From positions 1 to 44,873 of the forward strand of contig JAPTWR010000129.1 of the NCBI GenBank assembly GCA_028065135.1: a stretch of DNA of 44,873 nt, written 5' to 3'. Under the pieces are notes generated by a model. The model ran no database searches. It was not told where the DNA came from and saw only the letters and a program-made list of their open reading frames with translations. Positions within the stretch are counted from its first letter, which is position 1; each line of letters starts with the position of its first letter. A program made the position numbers and the translations under genes. This document shows positions 17,354-24,662 of the stretch, in pieces. The DNA comes from Acidithiobacillus sp. (GTDB lineage: Bacteria > Pseudomonadota > Gammaproteobacteria > Acidithiobacillales > Acidithiobacillaceae).

Positions 17354-17560
17354 ATGGAATCCAGTCTGCGTAATCATCTGAAGGGTAAAGTGGTTGAGAT
17401 CATCAAAGGTGGGGCGGTTTCGGAAGTCGAGGTGGAAACTTCCGCCGGTATAATCACCTCCGTGATTACCACACGGAGCGTCGAACGTCTCGGACTCAAA
17501 GTGGGTGACGCGGTTTTCGCGGCGATCAAAGCCAGCGAAGTAAGTATCGAAAAACCCTGA
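17354..17560 (+). CDS. mop: Molybdenum-pterin/molybdate-binding Mop protein
   Basis: A 68-residue single TOBE/Mop domain, the small cytosolic molybdate-binding fold. The pattern NHLKGKVVEIIKGGAVSEVEV ... ITSVITTRSVERLGLKVGDAVFAAIKASEVSI matches the family over its whole length, including the SVERLGLKVGD turn. Mop proteins bind molybdate as oligomers and buffer or sense it. Next downstream is modD, then the nif cluster that needs molybdenum for FeMo-co, which fits a role in supply. A GGGGGGCGG tract precedes the ATG. Confidence 0.9.
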   Translation: MESSLRNHLKGKVVEIIKGGAVSEVEVETSAGIITSVITTRSVERLGLKVGDAVFAAIKASEVSIEKP

Positions 17561-17636
17561 AACGGCTGTTCCAGGTGATCAACCGTTCGGTGGAACAGAG
17601 CGCATCGCTGCTCGGTCGCTCTGCAACCGCTGTCAC

Positions 17637-17671
17637 GGACCATCTGCCATTGCGGATGGTCCATTGTTATT
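17637..17671 (+). terminator. Strong hairpin between mop and modD (possible terminator or attenuator)
   Basis: GGACCATC (17637-17644) pairs perfectly with GATGGTCC (17655-17662) and the stem continues by T-G, G-C and C-G pairs around a CATT loop, giving about 11 base pairs. The following ATTGTTATT is only moderately U-rich. It lies 22 bases before the modD start. The same spacer holds three further pairings that exclude each other; see the findings. Confidence 0.5.
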
Positions 17672-17683
17672 AGGGGCTACGCC

Positions 17684-18538
17684 ATGTTCTTCTCCCCGCA
17701 GGAAATTGCCGCACTCATCCAGGAAGATCAGCCTTTCCTGGACCTCACCACCCGGATGCTGGGCATTGGCGACAAAGCTGCCGACATGCGTTTTCGCTGC
17801 CGTCAGGATATTTCTGTCGCCGGTACGGAACTCGCCGTGAAGATATTGGACGCCTGCGGCCTTATGGTGACCGAAAGTCAGCCGTCGGGCGCATTGGTCG
17901 CAACAGGGACCACCCTGCTGGCGGCGGAAGGTTCCGCAAGTGCTGCCCATTCTGCCTGGAAAGTGGCGCAAAACGTGTTGGAGTACGCATGTGGCATCGC
18001 GACCTACTCCGCGCAGTTGGTACAACAGGCACGCCAGATCAATCCCCGAATAGCCGTGGTTGCGACGCGTAAGAATATTCCCGGAATACGGCGCTTTGCC
18101 GTCATGGCGGCTCTCGCAGGGGGGGTCATGCCGCACCGGCTGGGCATTTCAGAAAGTGTTCTGGTATTCGACCAGCATCTGGCCTTTTTAGGTGGTTTAT
18201 CGCCTTTTTTGCAACAGTTTGCGCAATACCGGAGACGGGTCCCCTCCAGCAAGATCGTGGTGGAAGTGCAAAAGACGGATCACACCCTGACCGACGCGCT
18301 GGCACTGGCACAGGCCGGAGTCGCGGGGATTCAGTTTGACAAAATGGCGCCCGAACCCCTGGCGGAAATCGCCGCGAAGCTGCGTGCCGTGGCGCCGGAG
18401 GTAACCTTGTTTGCGGCGGGCGGGATTACCCTTGCGAATATTCAGGCCTATGCGGCAACCGGTATGGATGCCCTCGTGACCAGCGCTGTCTATCACGCCG
18501 CACCGACCGATATCGGTGTGGAGATGCGCCCCGTATGA
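17684..18538 (+). CDS. modD: ModD, quinolinate phosphoribosyltransferase-like protein
   Basis: A 284-residue protein of the ModD family, homologous to nicotinate-nucleotide pyrophosphorylase (NadC) and found in molybdenum transport operons; its biochemical role is not settled. The fold shows in the N-terminal DLTTRMLGIGD, the central VVATRKNIPGIRRFAV, the GGVMPHRLGISESVLVF segment, and the C-terminal FAAGGITLANIQAYAATGMDALVTSAVY barrel end. It follows mop after a 123-base structured spacer. There are no mod transporter genes in the window, so mop-modD is a partial molybdenum cluster next to nif. NadC is the alternative annotation, but ATRK/HR-GLS spacing favours ModD. Confidence 0.85.
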   Translation: MFFSPQEIAALIQEDQPFLDLTTRMLGIGDKAADMRFRCRQDISVAGTELAVKILDACGLMVTESQPSGALVATGTTLLAAEGSASAAHSAWKVAQNVLEYACGIATYSAQLVQQARQINPRIAVVATRKNIPGIRRFAVMAALAGGVMPHRLGISESVLVFDQHLAFLGGLSPFLQQFAQYRRRVPSSKIVVEVQKTDHTLTDALALAQAGVAGIQFDKMAPEPLAEIAAKLRAVAPEVTLFAAGGITLANIQAYAATGMDALVTSAVYHAAPTDIGVEMRPV

Positions 18539-18586
18539 GACCGTGATTCCCGCGTCACAGGATTGTAACCAGCGTGAGGCACCCTC

Positions 18587-19414
18587 CTATCCCGCCTTGG
18601 CTACGGCGGCCTCGCCTAACAAGACGCCAGAGGGCATCTGGAGTACCTGAATCCCCTGCTCGCGAACAAAGCGCGCTTCGTTCCGAGTCAGCGGCGCCTC
18701 TATCAGCGCCCAATGACGATCCGATGAACGCTTCATGATCTGGCGGGCGAAATTGCGCTGCAGTTGATCATTGAAACGGCATCCGACAAAAAGAAAATGA
18801 CGCCCCGTGCGGATTTGTTGGACGATCTCCGGAATAGGCGTCTGAATGTCAATTTCCGTCAGCACTTCGACAAAATCCGTATCAGAAACCAGGTAATTGT
18901 TGGCCGGACTTTGTGAACCCCAAGGCTCATACAGTATCGTGTCCCACTGGGCAGCCACTGCGGCTTCGACCGGCTGGCCTTCGGCATCCATGTATCCCGT
19001 CCAGTGGCCATAATGCTCGGTCTGACTGAGTCCCTGGATACGGCCCCAGCATGTACCCTGTTCGGCCAACGCTTTGGCCATACCGTTGTCGTACCAGAGG
19101 TGGACGATCAACGGGAGTTTTCGGGCGGCCAGGTCGCGCTGCAAGGGATGGATCGGCGGATCCCCGGCAAAGGTCTTGTCCATCATGCCCACGAGGGTCT
19201 TGCGGTGCTTGAAGTTCTCGATATACTGCGCGGCCCCGGTGAGATTGCGCCGAACCTTGTGAGGCACCGTCACCTGGCCGCTGAGCACTTCCGCCAATGC
19301 CGGCATCCCGCTGGGCAGGATGGCTCCGGCCTCCGGCAACAGGCCGGGACCGAGATACGGAATGATACGCCCTTCCGCAAGGCCGCTGAAGATTTCCGAA
19401 AGATCCTTGTCCAT
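18587..19414 (-). CDS. nif-linked SIR2-like domain protein
   Basis: A 275-residue protein with features of SIR2-like (SIR2_2) domains: an N-terminal GRIIPYLGPGLLPEAG glycine loop near residue 16 and a C-terminal FLFVGCRFNDQLQRNFARQ segment near residue 208. The canonical TTNYD element appears replaced by VHLWYDN, and an HYGHWTGY segment follows. SIR2 folds bind or cleave NAD. Its position as the last gene of the nifB operon argues for a nif-related function, which I do not know. ATG 19414 is preferred over 19420 because AGGA is nine bases upstream. It is convergent with modD. Confidence 0.7.
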   Translation of the reverse strand: MDKDLSEIFSGLAEGRIIPYLGPGLLPEAGAILPSGMPALAEVLSGQVTVPHKVRRNLTGAAQYIENFKHRKTLVGMMDKTFAGDPPIHPLQRDLAARKLPLIVHLWYDNGMAKALAEQGTCWGRIQGLSQTEHYGHWTGYMDAEGQPVEAAVAAQWDTILYEPWGSQSPANNYLVSDTDFVEVLTEIDIQTPIPEIVQQIRTGRHFLFVGCRFNDQLQRNFARQIMKRSSDRHWALIEAPLTRNEARFVREQGIQVLQMPSGVLLGEAAVAKAG

Positions 19415-19426
19415 AATCATGCTTCC

Positions 19427-19651
19427 TTATGTAGCGAGGGAAAGAACCGCAGCCTTGACCTGTTCGATGACCGCTGGTTCGAGGCGAAAAATGCCCCTTC
19501 CCCCGGAGAGAGATTCATAACCATTGGCAGAGTGTCTGCTCAGCGCATTGAACCAGTCCTGAGGACTGGTCCCGCTGGGACACTCGCCAATTTCCCGCAC
19601 ACTGCCATCGTTGGCAAAACGTGCATGAATGATGACGAGCGACTGTTCCAT
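19427..19651 (-). CDS. Small nif-cluster protein of unknown function
   Basis: A 74-residue protein starting MEQSLVIIHARFANDG, with AGGAGG five bases before the ATG and tight spacing to its neighbours (10 and 12 bases). No signal peptide, membrane segment or metal motif beyond one Cys (GECPSG) is visible. I cannot name a family with certainty. Its place between a nif ferredoxin and the SIR2-like gene suggests an accessory role in nitrogen fixation. Confidence 0.7.
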   Translation of the reverse strand: MEQSLVIIHARFANDGSVREIGECPSGTSPQDWFNALSRHSANGYESLSGGRGIFRLEPAVIEQVKAAVLSLAT

Positions 19652-19661
19652 CACATCCTCC

Positions 19662-19967
19662 TTACAAGCCCGAAGAAAATCCCAAAAGCTCGATGACGAC
19701 ATCTTCTTCGCCGATCATGGCCTGACAGGCCAGACGGGATTTGCTGCCGACGCCAACGATGCTATCCAGTCGTTCATTTTCCAGACGCTGGATCTTGGAG
19801 ATACTCTTCCGCCCTTCATGGACGAAAATATGGCAGCTATCGCATTCGCCTTTGCCTTCGCACTTCAGGACCATGGGTTCACCGGCAGCGATCACCGCGG
19901 CGGCGAGACTGGCCCCCACGGGCATCTCGACGGTTTTACCGCTGGGTTTGATGGTGATAATGGGCAT
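19662..19967 (-). CDS. 2Fe-2S ferredoxin (nif cluster)
   Basis: A 101-residue plant/adrenodoxin-type ferredoxin. The cluster ligands are visible as CEGKGECDSC (CX5CX2C, about residues 36-45) and a final Cys in RLACQAM near residue 80. It probably delivers electrons to an Fe-S assembly or nitrogenase step. It differs from the FeSII pair at 36316-37029, whose first spacing is CX4C. AGGAG precedes the ATG. It is part of the nifB operon. Confidence 0.88.
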   Translation of the reverse strand: MPIITIKPSGKTVEMPVGASLAAAVIAAGEPMVLKCEGKGECDSCHIFVHEGRKSISKIQRLENERLDSIVGVGSKSRLACQAMIGEEDVVIELLGFSSGL

Positions 19968-20008
19968 TCAATCTTCTCCTCTATAAAAATGAACGTAAAA
20001 ACAACGCA

Positions 20009-21151
20009 CTAATAAATGGCGGCGCCCGCACCCACATTGACGGATGCATCCTTCAAGGTTTCGATGATAAAGGCGATTTCCTCTTCGCCCAGACGTGGGT
20101 GAAAAGGCAGGATCAGGGTGCGGTCGGACACCCGCACGGCGGTTGGACAGTGACCGCCGCCCCGCTCGCGATAATAGGATTGGGTATGCATGGGCAGGCA
20201 GTAAGAGGCCGCCTCGATACCCTGGGCGCGGAGATCGGTGACAATGGCATCCCGACTGCTGCGGCTGAACCGGGTACCGAGGTGTACTTCGTACACAAAC
20301 CAGTGCACCGCGGTGGCATCCGGCCCATGGTAGGGATCCTTGATCCCTTCAAAGGACTTCATGTATTCAAAGTAAAGTGCTTCCACCTGCCGTCGACGTT
20401 GCAAGATGCCGTCCAGACGGGCGAGCTGGACCAGCCCTATGGCAGCCTGAATATCGCTCATTTCTGCCTGCAGGGGTGGGCGGGTAGGCGCCACCACCGA
20501 ACCCCGCTCACTGATGCCCCGTGCGCGGTACTGGCGCAGACGGCTGACGGTTTCGGTATCGTCCGTGACGATCATGGCACCTTCTCCACAAACCAGGGCA
20601 GAGGGCTGGGCAAAGGCAAAAATAGCGCTGTCTCCAAAGCTGCCGACCAGTTTGTCCTGATAACGGGAGCCGATGGCCTCCGTCGAATCTTCCAGCAGAA
20701 TCAGGTCATTTTCGTTGGCCATCGTGCGCAGTTCCCGCCAAAAGGCGGGATGCCCCTTGGTATTGCCGGCGAGGATCGCTCCGGTTTTCTCCGTGATCAG
20801 GGTCTCAGCCCCTTTGGGGGAGATCGTGCCGGAGTAGTAGTCGATATCCGCGAATACCGGTTGAACCCCGTACCACGCGAGGGCATGCCCGATCTGCCAC
20901 CAGCTATAGGGCGAGAGAATGACTTCATCGCCCGCCCCGAGTTCGTAGGCGCGCAAACAGAGCATCAACGCCAGGGTCGGACTGGCGACGGCGACGGCGT
21001 AGCGCCGCCCGTGATAGGCGGCAAACGCCGCTTCGAAGGCCTCCACTTGTTCCCCGGCGCTGATGCGGGTGGAACGCAATACCGCCTCTACGGCCTCCAG
21101 TTCGCTGGTGCTGATGTCGGGGTCCGAGAGTGGGATTTCCAGCGCAGTCAT
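20009..21151 (-). CDS. DegT/DnrJ/EryC1/StrS-family protein without the PLP lysine
   Basis: A 380-residue protein with the full fold of sugar aminotransferases of the DegT family: IPLSDPDISTSELEAV at the start, AVAVASPTLALMLCLRA (PLP phosphate cradle), FADIDYYSGTISP, LLEDSTEAIGSRY (the PLP-stacking/Asp region) and SFGDSAIFAFAQPSALVCGEGAM. In the last motif family members carry the Schiff-base lysine (FSFxPTKxxxxGEGG); here Ser184 occupies it. It is therefore unlikely to be a normal transaminase. ATG 21151 overlaps the upstream stop by four bases, with GGAG upstream. It sits in the nifB operon. The role is unknown; a scaffold, lyase-like or binding function is possible. Confidence 0.85.
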   Translation of the reverse strand: MTALEIPLSDPDISTSELEAVEAVLRSTRISAGEQVEAFEAAFAAYHGRRYAVAVASPTLALMLCLRAYELGAGDEVILSPYSWWQIGHALAWYGVQPVFADIDYYSGTISPKGAETLITEKTGAILAGNTKGHPAFWRELRTMANENDLILLEDSTEAIGSRYQDKLVGSFGDSAIFAFAQPSALVCGEGAMIVTDDTETVSRLRQYRARGISERGSVVAPTRPPLQAEMSDIQAAIGLVQLARLDGILQRRRQVEALYFEYMKSFEGIKDPYHGPDATAVHWFVYEVHLGTRFSRSSRDAIVTDLRAQGIEAASYCLPMHTQSYYRERGGGHCPTAVRVSDRTLILPFHPRLGEEEIAFIIETLKDASVNVGAGAAIY

Positions 21152-21420
21152 GTCGTACTCCGGTGCATGGCCAGCAGCAGGCCGGTTGCCGCCTGGGAGT
21201 CGGAGGTGATTTTCGGACAATGGTCGCGGGTATCCAACAAATGCAGGTCAAAATACTCACCGGTACGGAAAGGTTCGTCGCTGACATCGCCGGCGGGACA
21301 TTGGGTAATGGGGAGTCCGGGGAAACGGGCACGCAAAACAGGCAGGATACCCTCACCAGACCGGCAGGCATTTTGGCCCAGATCAAAAAGTACCGCGAGA
21401 TCTTCGTCAGTGAGTTCCAT
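21148..21420 (-). CDS. DUF6129-like small nif protein
   Basis: A 90-residue acidic protein with the pattern LPVLRARFPGLPITQCPAGDV ... YFDLHLLDTRDHCPKITSDSQAATGLLLA. This resembles the small DUF6129-type proteins that accompany nif genes in proteobacteria, recalled from memory. Two conserved Cys (in TQCP and DHCP) may matter. It lies between nifT (four bases between the genes) and the DegT-like gene (ATGA overlap). Function unknown. Confidence 0.68.
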   Translation of the reverse strand: MELTDEDLAVLFDLGQNACRSGEGILPVLRARFPGLPITQCPAGDVSDEPFRTGEYFDLHLLDTRDHCPKITSDSQAATGLLLAMHRSTT

Positions 21421-21424
21421 CCTC

Positions 21425-21634
21425 TCAACCCTCCAGGCGACGCGCTTCTACGGTAATCGGCAGACGGGTATCACCGGGCATCTCCGGTAATTCCAGGCGC
21501 CAGCCATTCGCCAGTGTCACCACCCCGCCCCACAGTTCCGGCTTCTGACACTCGGTAATGGGTTCCTCGAGGTCTTTCTTGGGCACATACGCCGTCAGTT
21601 CACCAGCGGCATTTTTACGAATCATCACCTTCAT
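21425..21634 (-). CDS. nifT: NifT/FixU
   Basis: A 69-residue protein matching NifT over its length: MKVMIRKNAAGELTAYVPKK, DLEEPI, LWGGVVTLANGWRLELP and the end LPITVEARRLEG. NifT usually follows nifHDK, but here it lies after nifS in the nifB operon. It is thought to assist nitrogenase maturation, but mutants in other species have mild phenotypes. AGGA stands eight bases before the ATG. Confidence 0.93.
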   Translation of the reverse strand: MKVMIRKNAAGELTAYVPKKDLEEPITECQKPELWGGVVTLANGWRLELPEMPGDTRLPITVEARRLEG

Positions 21635-21649
21635 GGGGTATTCCTTATT

Positions 21650-22831
21650 TTACGGTGCGCAAGAAATCGGGACACCGGCCTTCACCGGTGGCATGTCCAT
21701 CATGCCCAGCAGGATGCCTGGCAATACCCGGAGCAGCCGCTCCACATCCTCCGACCGATTCTGGCGGCCAAAGGAGAAACGCAGCGAGGACAGCACCGCG
21801 GTTTTAGAAAAGCCCATGGCCGTAAGCACGTGGGAAGGTTCCTGCCCGCCGGCAGCACAAGCGGCACCGGCTGCAGCCGTAATGCCCTCCTGCTCCAGGC
21901 GATAGAGCAGTTCTTCGCCGTCGAGTGCGATAAACCCGACATTGCTGGTATTGGGTAAACGCTCGGCTTCCTGACCGTGGATCCGCGCACAGGGCATGAA
22001 CGCCAACAGACCTTGTTCAAAATGATCACGCAATTCCCGCAGGTAGTGCGCCTCGGCTTCGATATTGGTGAGCAGACGGGCAGCGGCCGCAAAACCGGCA
22101 ATGGCAGGAACATTCTCGGTGCCACCCCGCCGTCCCCGTTCCTGATGACCATGAAACAAGGGTGGTAGGGCAATGCCTTTGCGGACGAACAATGCCCCAA
22201 CGCCCTTGGGGCCATGAATCTTATGTGCCGAGCAGGATAAAAAATCCACGCCGGAAGCGGCGGCATTCACAGACAGCTTGCCGAGCGCCTGGGTCGCATC
22301 CGTATGAAAAAAAGCCCCCGCGTCATGCGCCATGGCAGCCGCTTCGATAACGGGAAAGAGCACACCCGTTTCATTGTTTGCCCACATGAGGGAAACCAGT
22401 GCGGTATCCGGACGCAAGGCTACGCGCAGGTCTTCCAGGTCCAGGCGTCCCTCTTCATCCACCGGAAGGTAACTCACTTCTATCCCGAGGCGTTCCAGAT
22501 GCTGGCACATCAAAAGTACCGAGGGATGTTCCACCTGGCTGGTAATCAGGTGGCGTTTGCCTTTGGTCAGGGAGAGTGCGCCCAGGATCGCCGTATGATT
22601 GCTCTCCGTCGCGCCACTGGTAAAAATCAGTTCCGCAGGTGAGGAGCCCAACAACTTGGCCACCGCGACCCGCGCCTCACCCAACGCTTTCTTGACACTT
22701 ACACCCGCTGCGGAGGCGCTGGAAGGATTGGCATATTCCGTGGATAAATAGGGCAGCATGGCGTCCAGTGCCGCCGGCGCCAAGGCCGTTGTCGCGTTGT
22801 TATCGAGATAAATGCTGCGCGTCATGTTCAT
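21650..22831 (-). CDS. nifS: Cysteine desulfurase NifS (copy 1)
   Basis: A 393-residue PLP enzyme that removes sulfur from cysteine for Fe-S cluster synthesis. Landmarks are the start YLDNNATT, SGATESNH, the PLP lysine in SCSAHKIHGPKGVG, the GTENVPAI segment and the active Cys in AGAACAAGGQEPSHVL near residue 327. The ATG at 22831 overlaps the previous stop (ATGA); 22825 is an alternative. A second nifS-like gene starts at 44204, directly after nifU. Copy 1 is separated from nifU and grouped with nifZ and nifT instead. Confidence 0.93.
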   Translation of the reverse strand: MNMTRSIYLDNNATTALAPAALDAMLPYLSTEYANPSSASAAGVSVKKALGEARVAVAKLLGSSPAELIFTSGATESNHTAILGALSLTKGKRHLITSQVEHPSVLLMCQHLERLGIEVSYLPVDEEGRLDLEDLRVALRPDTALVSLMWANNETGVLFPVIEAAAMAHDAGAFFHTDATQALGKLSVNAAASGVDFLSCSAHKIHGPKGVGALFVRKGIALPPLFHGHQERGRRGGTENVPAIAGFAAAARLLTNIEAEAHYLRELRDHFEQGLLAFMPCARIHGQEAERLPNTSNVGFIALDGEELLYRLEQEGITAAAGAACAAGGQEPSHVLTAMGFSKTAVLSSLRFSFGRQNRSEDVERLLRVLPGILLGMMDMPPVKAGVPISCAP

Positions 22832-23082
22832 GGCTTCTGCCCTTCGACGGGTAGAATTTCCTCTTCCAGGCAACCGACCACCATGCCGTTGGCAAACTCC
22901 ACGAGGTAGAGCGGCATGTTGCCCTCTTCGTGATGTCCTACCCGCACGATTTCTCCCGGACTGTCCTTGGCTACCAGCAAGGCCCCTTCGGCCTCCCCCG
23001 GATAAGTCCCGTCATTAAAAATATCATCGCAAGCCCGTACCGTTAGGCCCCAATCAAATCGGGGTAGACGTAAATCCATCAT
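22828..23082 (-). CDS. NifZ-domain protein (second copy)
   Basis: An 84-residue protein with a NifZ-like core: LPRFDWGLTVRACDDIFNDGTYPG, GEIVRVGHHEEG and LYLVEFANGMVVGCLEEEIL. It parallels the neighbouring NifZ at 23079-23381 but has a different C-terminal half. NifZ helps mature the second P-cluster of the MoFe protein. The two genes overlap by ATGA, and the next overlap couples it to nifS. It may be a split-off second NifZ domain. Confidence 0.75.
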   Translation of the reverse strand: MMDLRLPRFDWGLTVRACDDIFNDGTYPGEAEGALLVAKDSPGEIVRVGHHEEGNMPLYLVEFANGMVVGCLEEEILPVEGQKP

Positions 23083-23381
23083 GGGATTCTCTCCTCCTGA
23101 ACCGGGTTGCGTTCGATCAGATCCAGTTCACGGCCCTTCATGCCGACCAGATGACCACGCTCATAAAAATCCACACCATAAATATAAAATTGCTGCAAGT
23201 AGGTGCCGATACTGATGATAAAACCGACATCACCTTTGGTAACAATCACCTCGCCAATATCGGCGCCGGTAAATGTTCCGTCATTTTTCACATGTTTGCG
23301 GGAACGGACTTTATCCCCATAATTGAACTCGGGTTCTGCGCCCAGCTCGACGGTCGCACTATCTCTGCTCATACCGGCCAT
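23079..23381 (-). CDS. nifZ: NifZ
   Basis: A 100-residue protein matching NifZ: FNYGDKVRSRKHVKNDGTF near residue 19, GEVIVTKGDVGFIISIGTYLQQFYIYGVDF and HLVGMKGRELDLI. NifZ is a chaperone-like factor for P-cluster maturation in NifDK. Start 23381 has GGGGA nine bases upstream; 23372, which overlaps the LRV stop by ATGA, is the alternative. It lies in the nifB operon ahead of the second NifZ-domain gene. Confidence 0.88.
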   Translation of the reverse strand: MAGMSRDSATVELGAEPEFNYGDKVRSRKHVKNDGTFTGADIGEVIVTKGDVGFIISIGTYLQQFYIYGVDFYERGHLVGMKGRELDLIERNPVQEERIP

Positions 23382-24160
23382 GATTCATGCTCCCCTGGCA
23401 ATCGTTGTCTGGAAAGCGGTTCGCCTTTCCCCAAGCGTTCTGCGGCGCAACGACGCACCTCATAATCCTCATCTGCCAACAGGCGGGTTACCGCTTCCCG
23501 GCTCCCGCGTGCCGCCACCTCGTAGCGGATACGCCAATCCGCATCGTCAACCAGTGTGGAAAGGGTCGATACCGGTACACGTTCAATGGCATCGAGACGG
23601 ACCCCGGGATCATCGTCCCGCAGCATTTTGACCAGAGCATCCACGCCGATACGTTTGGCCACAACACGCCGAACCTCCACGTCGGAATCATGCATCATGA
23701 GCGCCAATAGACCTTTGGGCAGGCGACGCACCACCTCCAGACGCACGTAATAATCCGCATCGTGCATCATGGCAGACAGATTACGTTCATCCAGCCGCGC
23801 CGCTACCCGGATACGCACTTCCCGATGCGGATCGTGGATCATGCGCAGCAGATAGCGTTGCGGAAGCCGCTGCGCTACTGCCCAGCGCACGGTTTCATCC
23901 GGATCGTTCATGAGCGCCGGCAGATGAAAAATATCCGCATAACGCGCGGCGCAAGCCCGCACTTCAAAGTAGCCGTGTTGCAGATAATCCTTGGCGATCT
24001 GTGGATTCCAGCGAAAAAAGCGATCCACTCTTTTGGCGTAACGATCGTGCATACAGGCATGCAACAGTTTACACTTCAACCCCGGGATCTCGCGCTCGGG
24101 ACAAGTCTTACAGGAGACTGCGCAGCCCTGCCAGTCAACGGCCTCATTCGGGTCACTCAT
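23369..24160 (-). CDS. 4Fe-4S leucine-rich repeat variant (LRV) protein
   Basis: A 263-residue protein with an N-terminal Cys cluster (CAVSCKTCPE, then CKLLHAC, residues about 13-36) expected to hold a 4Fe-4S cluster, followed by about eight helical repeats of roughly 24 residues with the pattern L-x2-hh-D-D-x-x-x-V-R (PALMNDPDETVRWAV; RMIHDPHREVRIRV; AMMHDADYYVRLEV; ALMMHDSDVEVRRVV). This is the LRV architecture first described for a protein of the Azotobacter vinelandii nif region. The role is unknown, perhaps protein-protein contact. The start overlaps the TPR gene by eight bases. Confidence 0.88.
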   Translation of the reverse strand: MSDPNEAVDWQGCAVSCKTCPEREIPGLKCKLLHACMHDRYAKRVDRFFRWNPQIAKDYLQHGYFEVRACAARYADIFHLPALMNDPDETVRWAVAQRLPQRYLLRMIHDPHREVRIRVAARLDERNLSAMMHDADYYVRLEVVRRLPKGLLALMMHDSDVEVRRVVAKRIGVDALVKMLRDDDPGVRLDAIERVPVSTLSTLVDDADWRIRYEVAARGSREAVTRLLADEDYEVRRCAAERLGKGEPLSRQRLPGEHESWPV

Positions 24161-24662
24161 CGTCTTCCTCTTTTTTTTGCAGGACTTCCAGCAGCACACG
24201 CGCCTGTATTTTATCTGTCGGGTCCAGTTCGATAAGTTTGTCCATGATTTTGCTTCCGGTAGCCAGATGCCCCAGGCGCAAATGCAGGTAGCCATAGGCT
24301 TTGAGCACGAACATATAGAAGCGCGCCTGCGGTGCATCATAACTGCCAAAGTCCGCCTGCCGCTCCCTTACCTTGCGCCAGTCCGGATCAATACCCAATT
24401 CTGCGGCGCTGCGCTGCAGACAGATACGGGCCGTAGCCAGCGCCTCGCTCAGTCGACCTTTATAGAAATAAAATTTGTATAACCCCAGGTAAACGACCAT
24501 GTGTTCGGGCGCGATGGCGATGGCATCCATCAAATGATCCTCGGCGCGCACATCATCCGCATAAGAGCGCGCCGCGAGATGCAGATGGCGTTCTGCCGCC
24601 TCCGGTAGGAGGCCTTCATAGTAACGGCGGTTCAACCATTCATCGTCCCAGATATTGCTCAT
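24153..24662 (-). CDS. TPR-like nif-cluster protein
   Basis: A 169-residue, largely helical protein with tetratricopeptide-like helices: AEDHLMDAIAIAPEHMVVYLGLYKFYFYKGRLSEALATA, then YMFVLKAYGYLHLRLGHLATGSKIMDKLIELDPTDKIQ. It is likely a cytosolic interaction module. It overlaps the Cys-protein gene upstream by ATGA and the LRV gene downstream by eight bases. Specific function unknown. Confidence 0.75.
   Translation of the reverse strand: MSNIWDDEWLNRRYYEGLLPEAAERHLHLAARSYADDVRAEDHLMDAIAIAPEHMVVYLGLYKFYFYKGRLSEALATARICLQRSAAELGIDPDWRKVRERQADFGSYDAPQARFYMFVLKAYGYLHLRLGHLATGSKIMDKLIELDPTDKIQARVLLEVLQKKEEDDE

Noticed and set aside
17561..17683. Annotating the mop-modD spacer as a Moco riboswitch
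   Set aside because: I could not find the conserved sequence blocks of that class; only stems are visible, so it is reported as a candidate structure.
20099..21490. 463-codon plus-strand frame opposite the DegT-like and neighbouring nif genes
   Set aside because: It spans several well-supported minus-strand genes and has no recognisable domain. It reflects GC-rich third positions.
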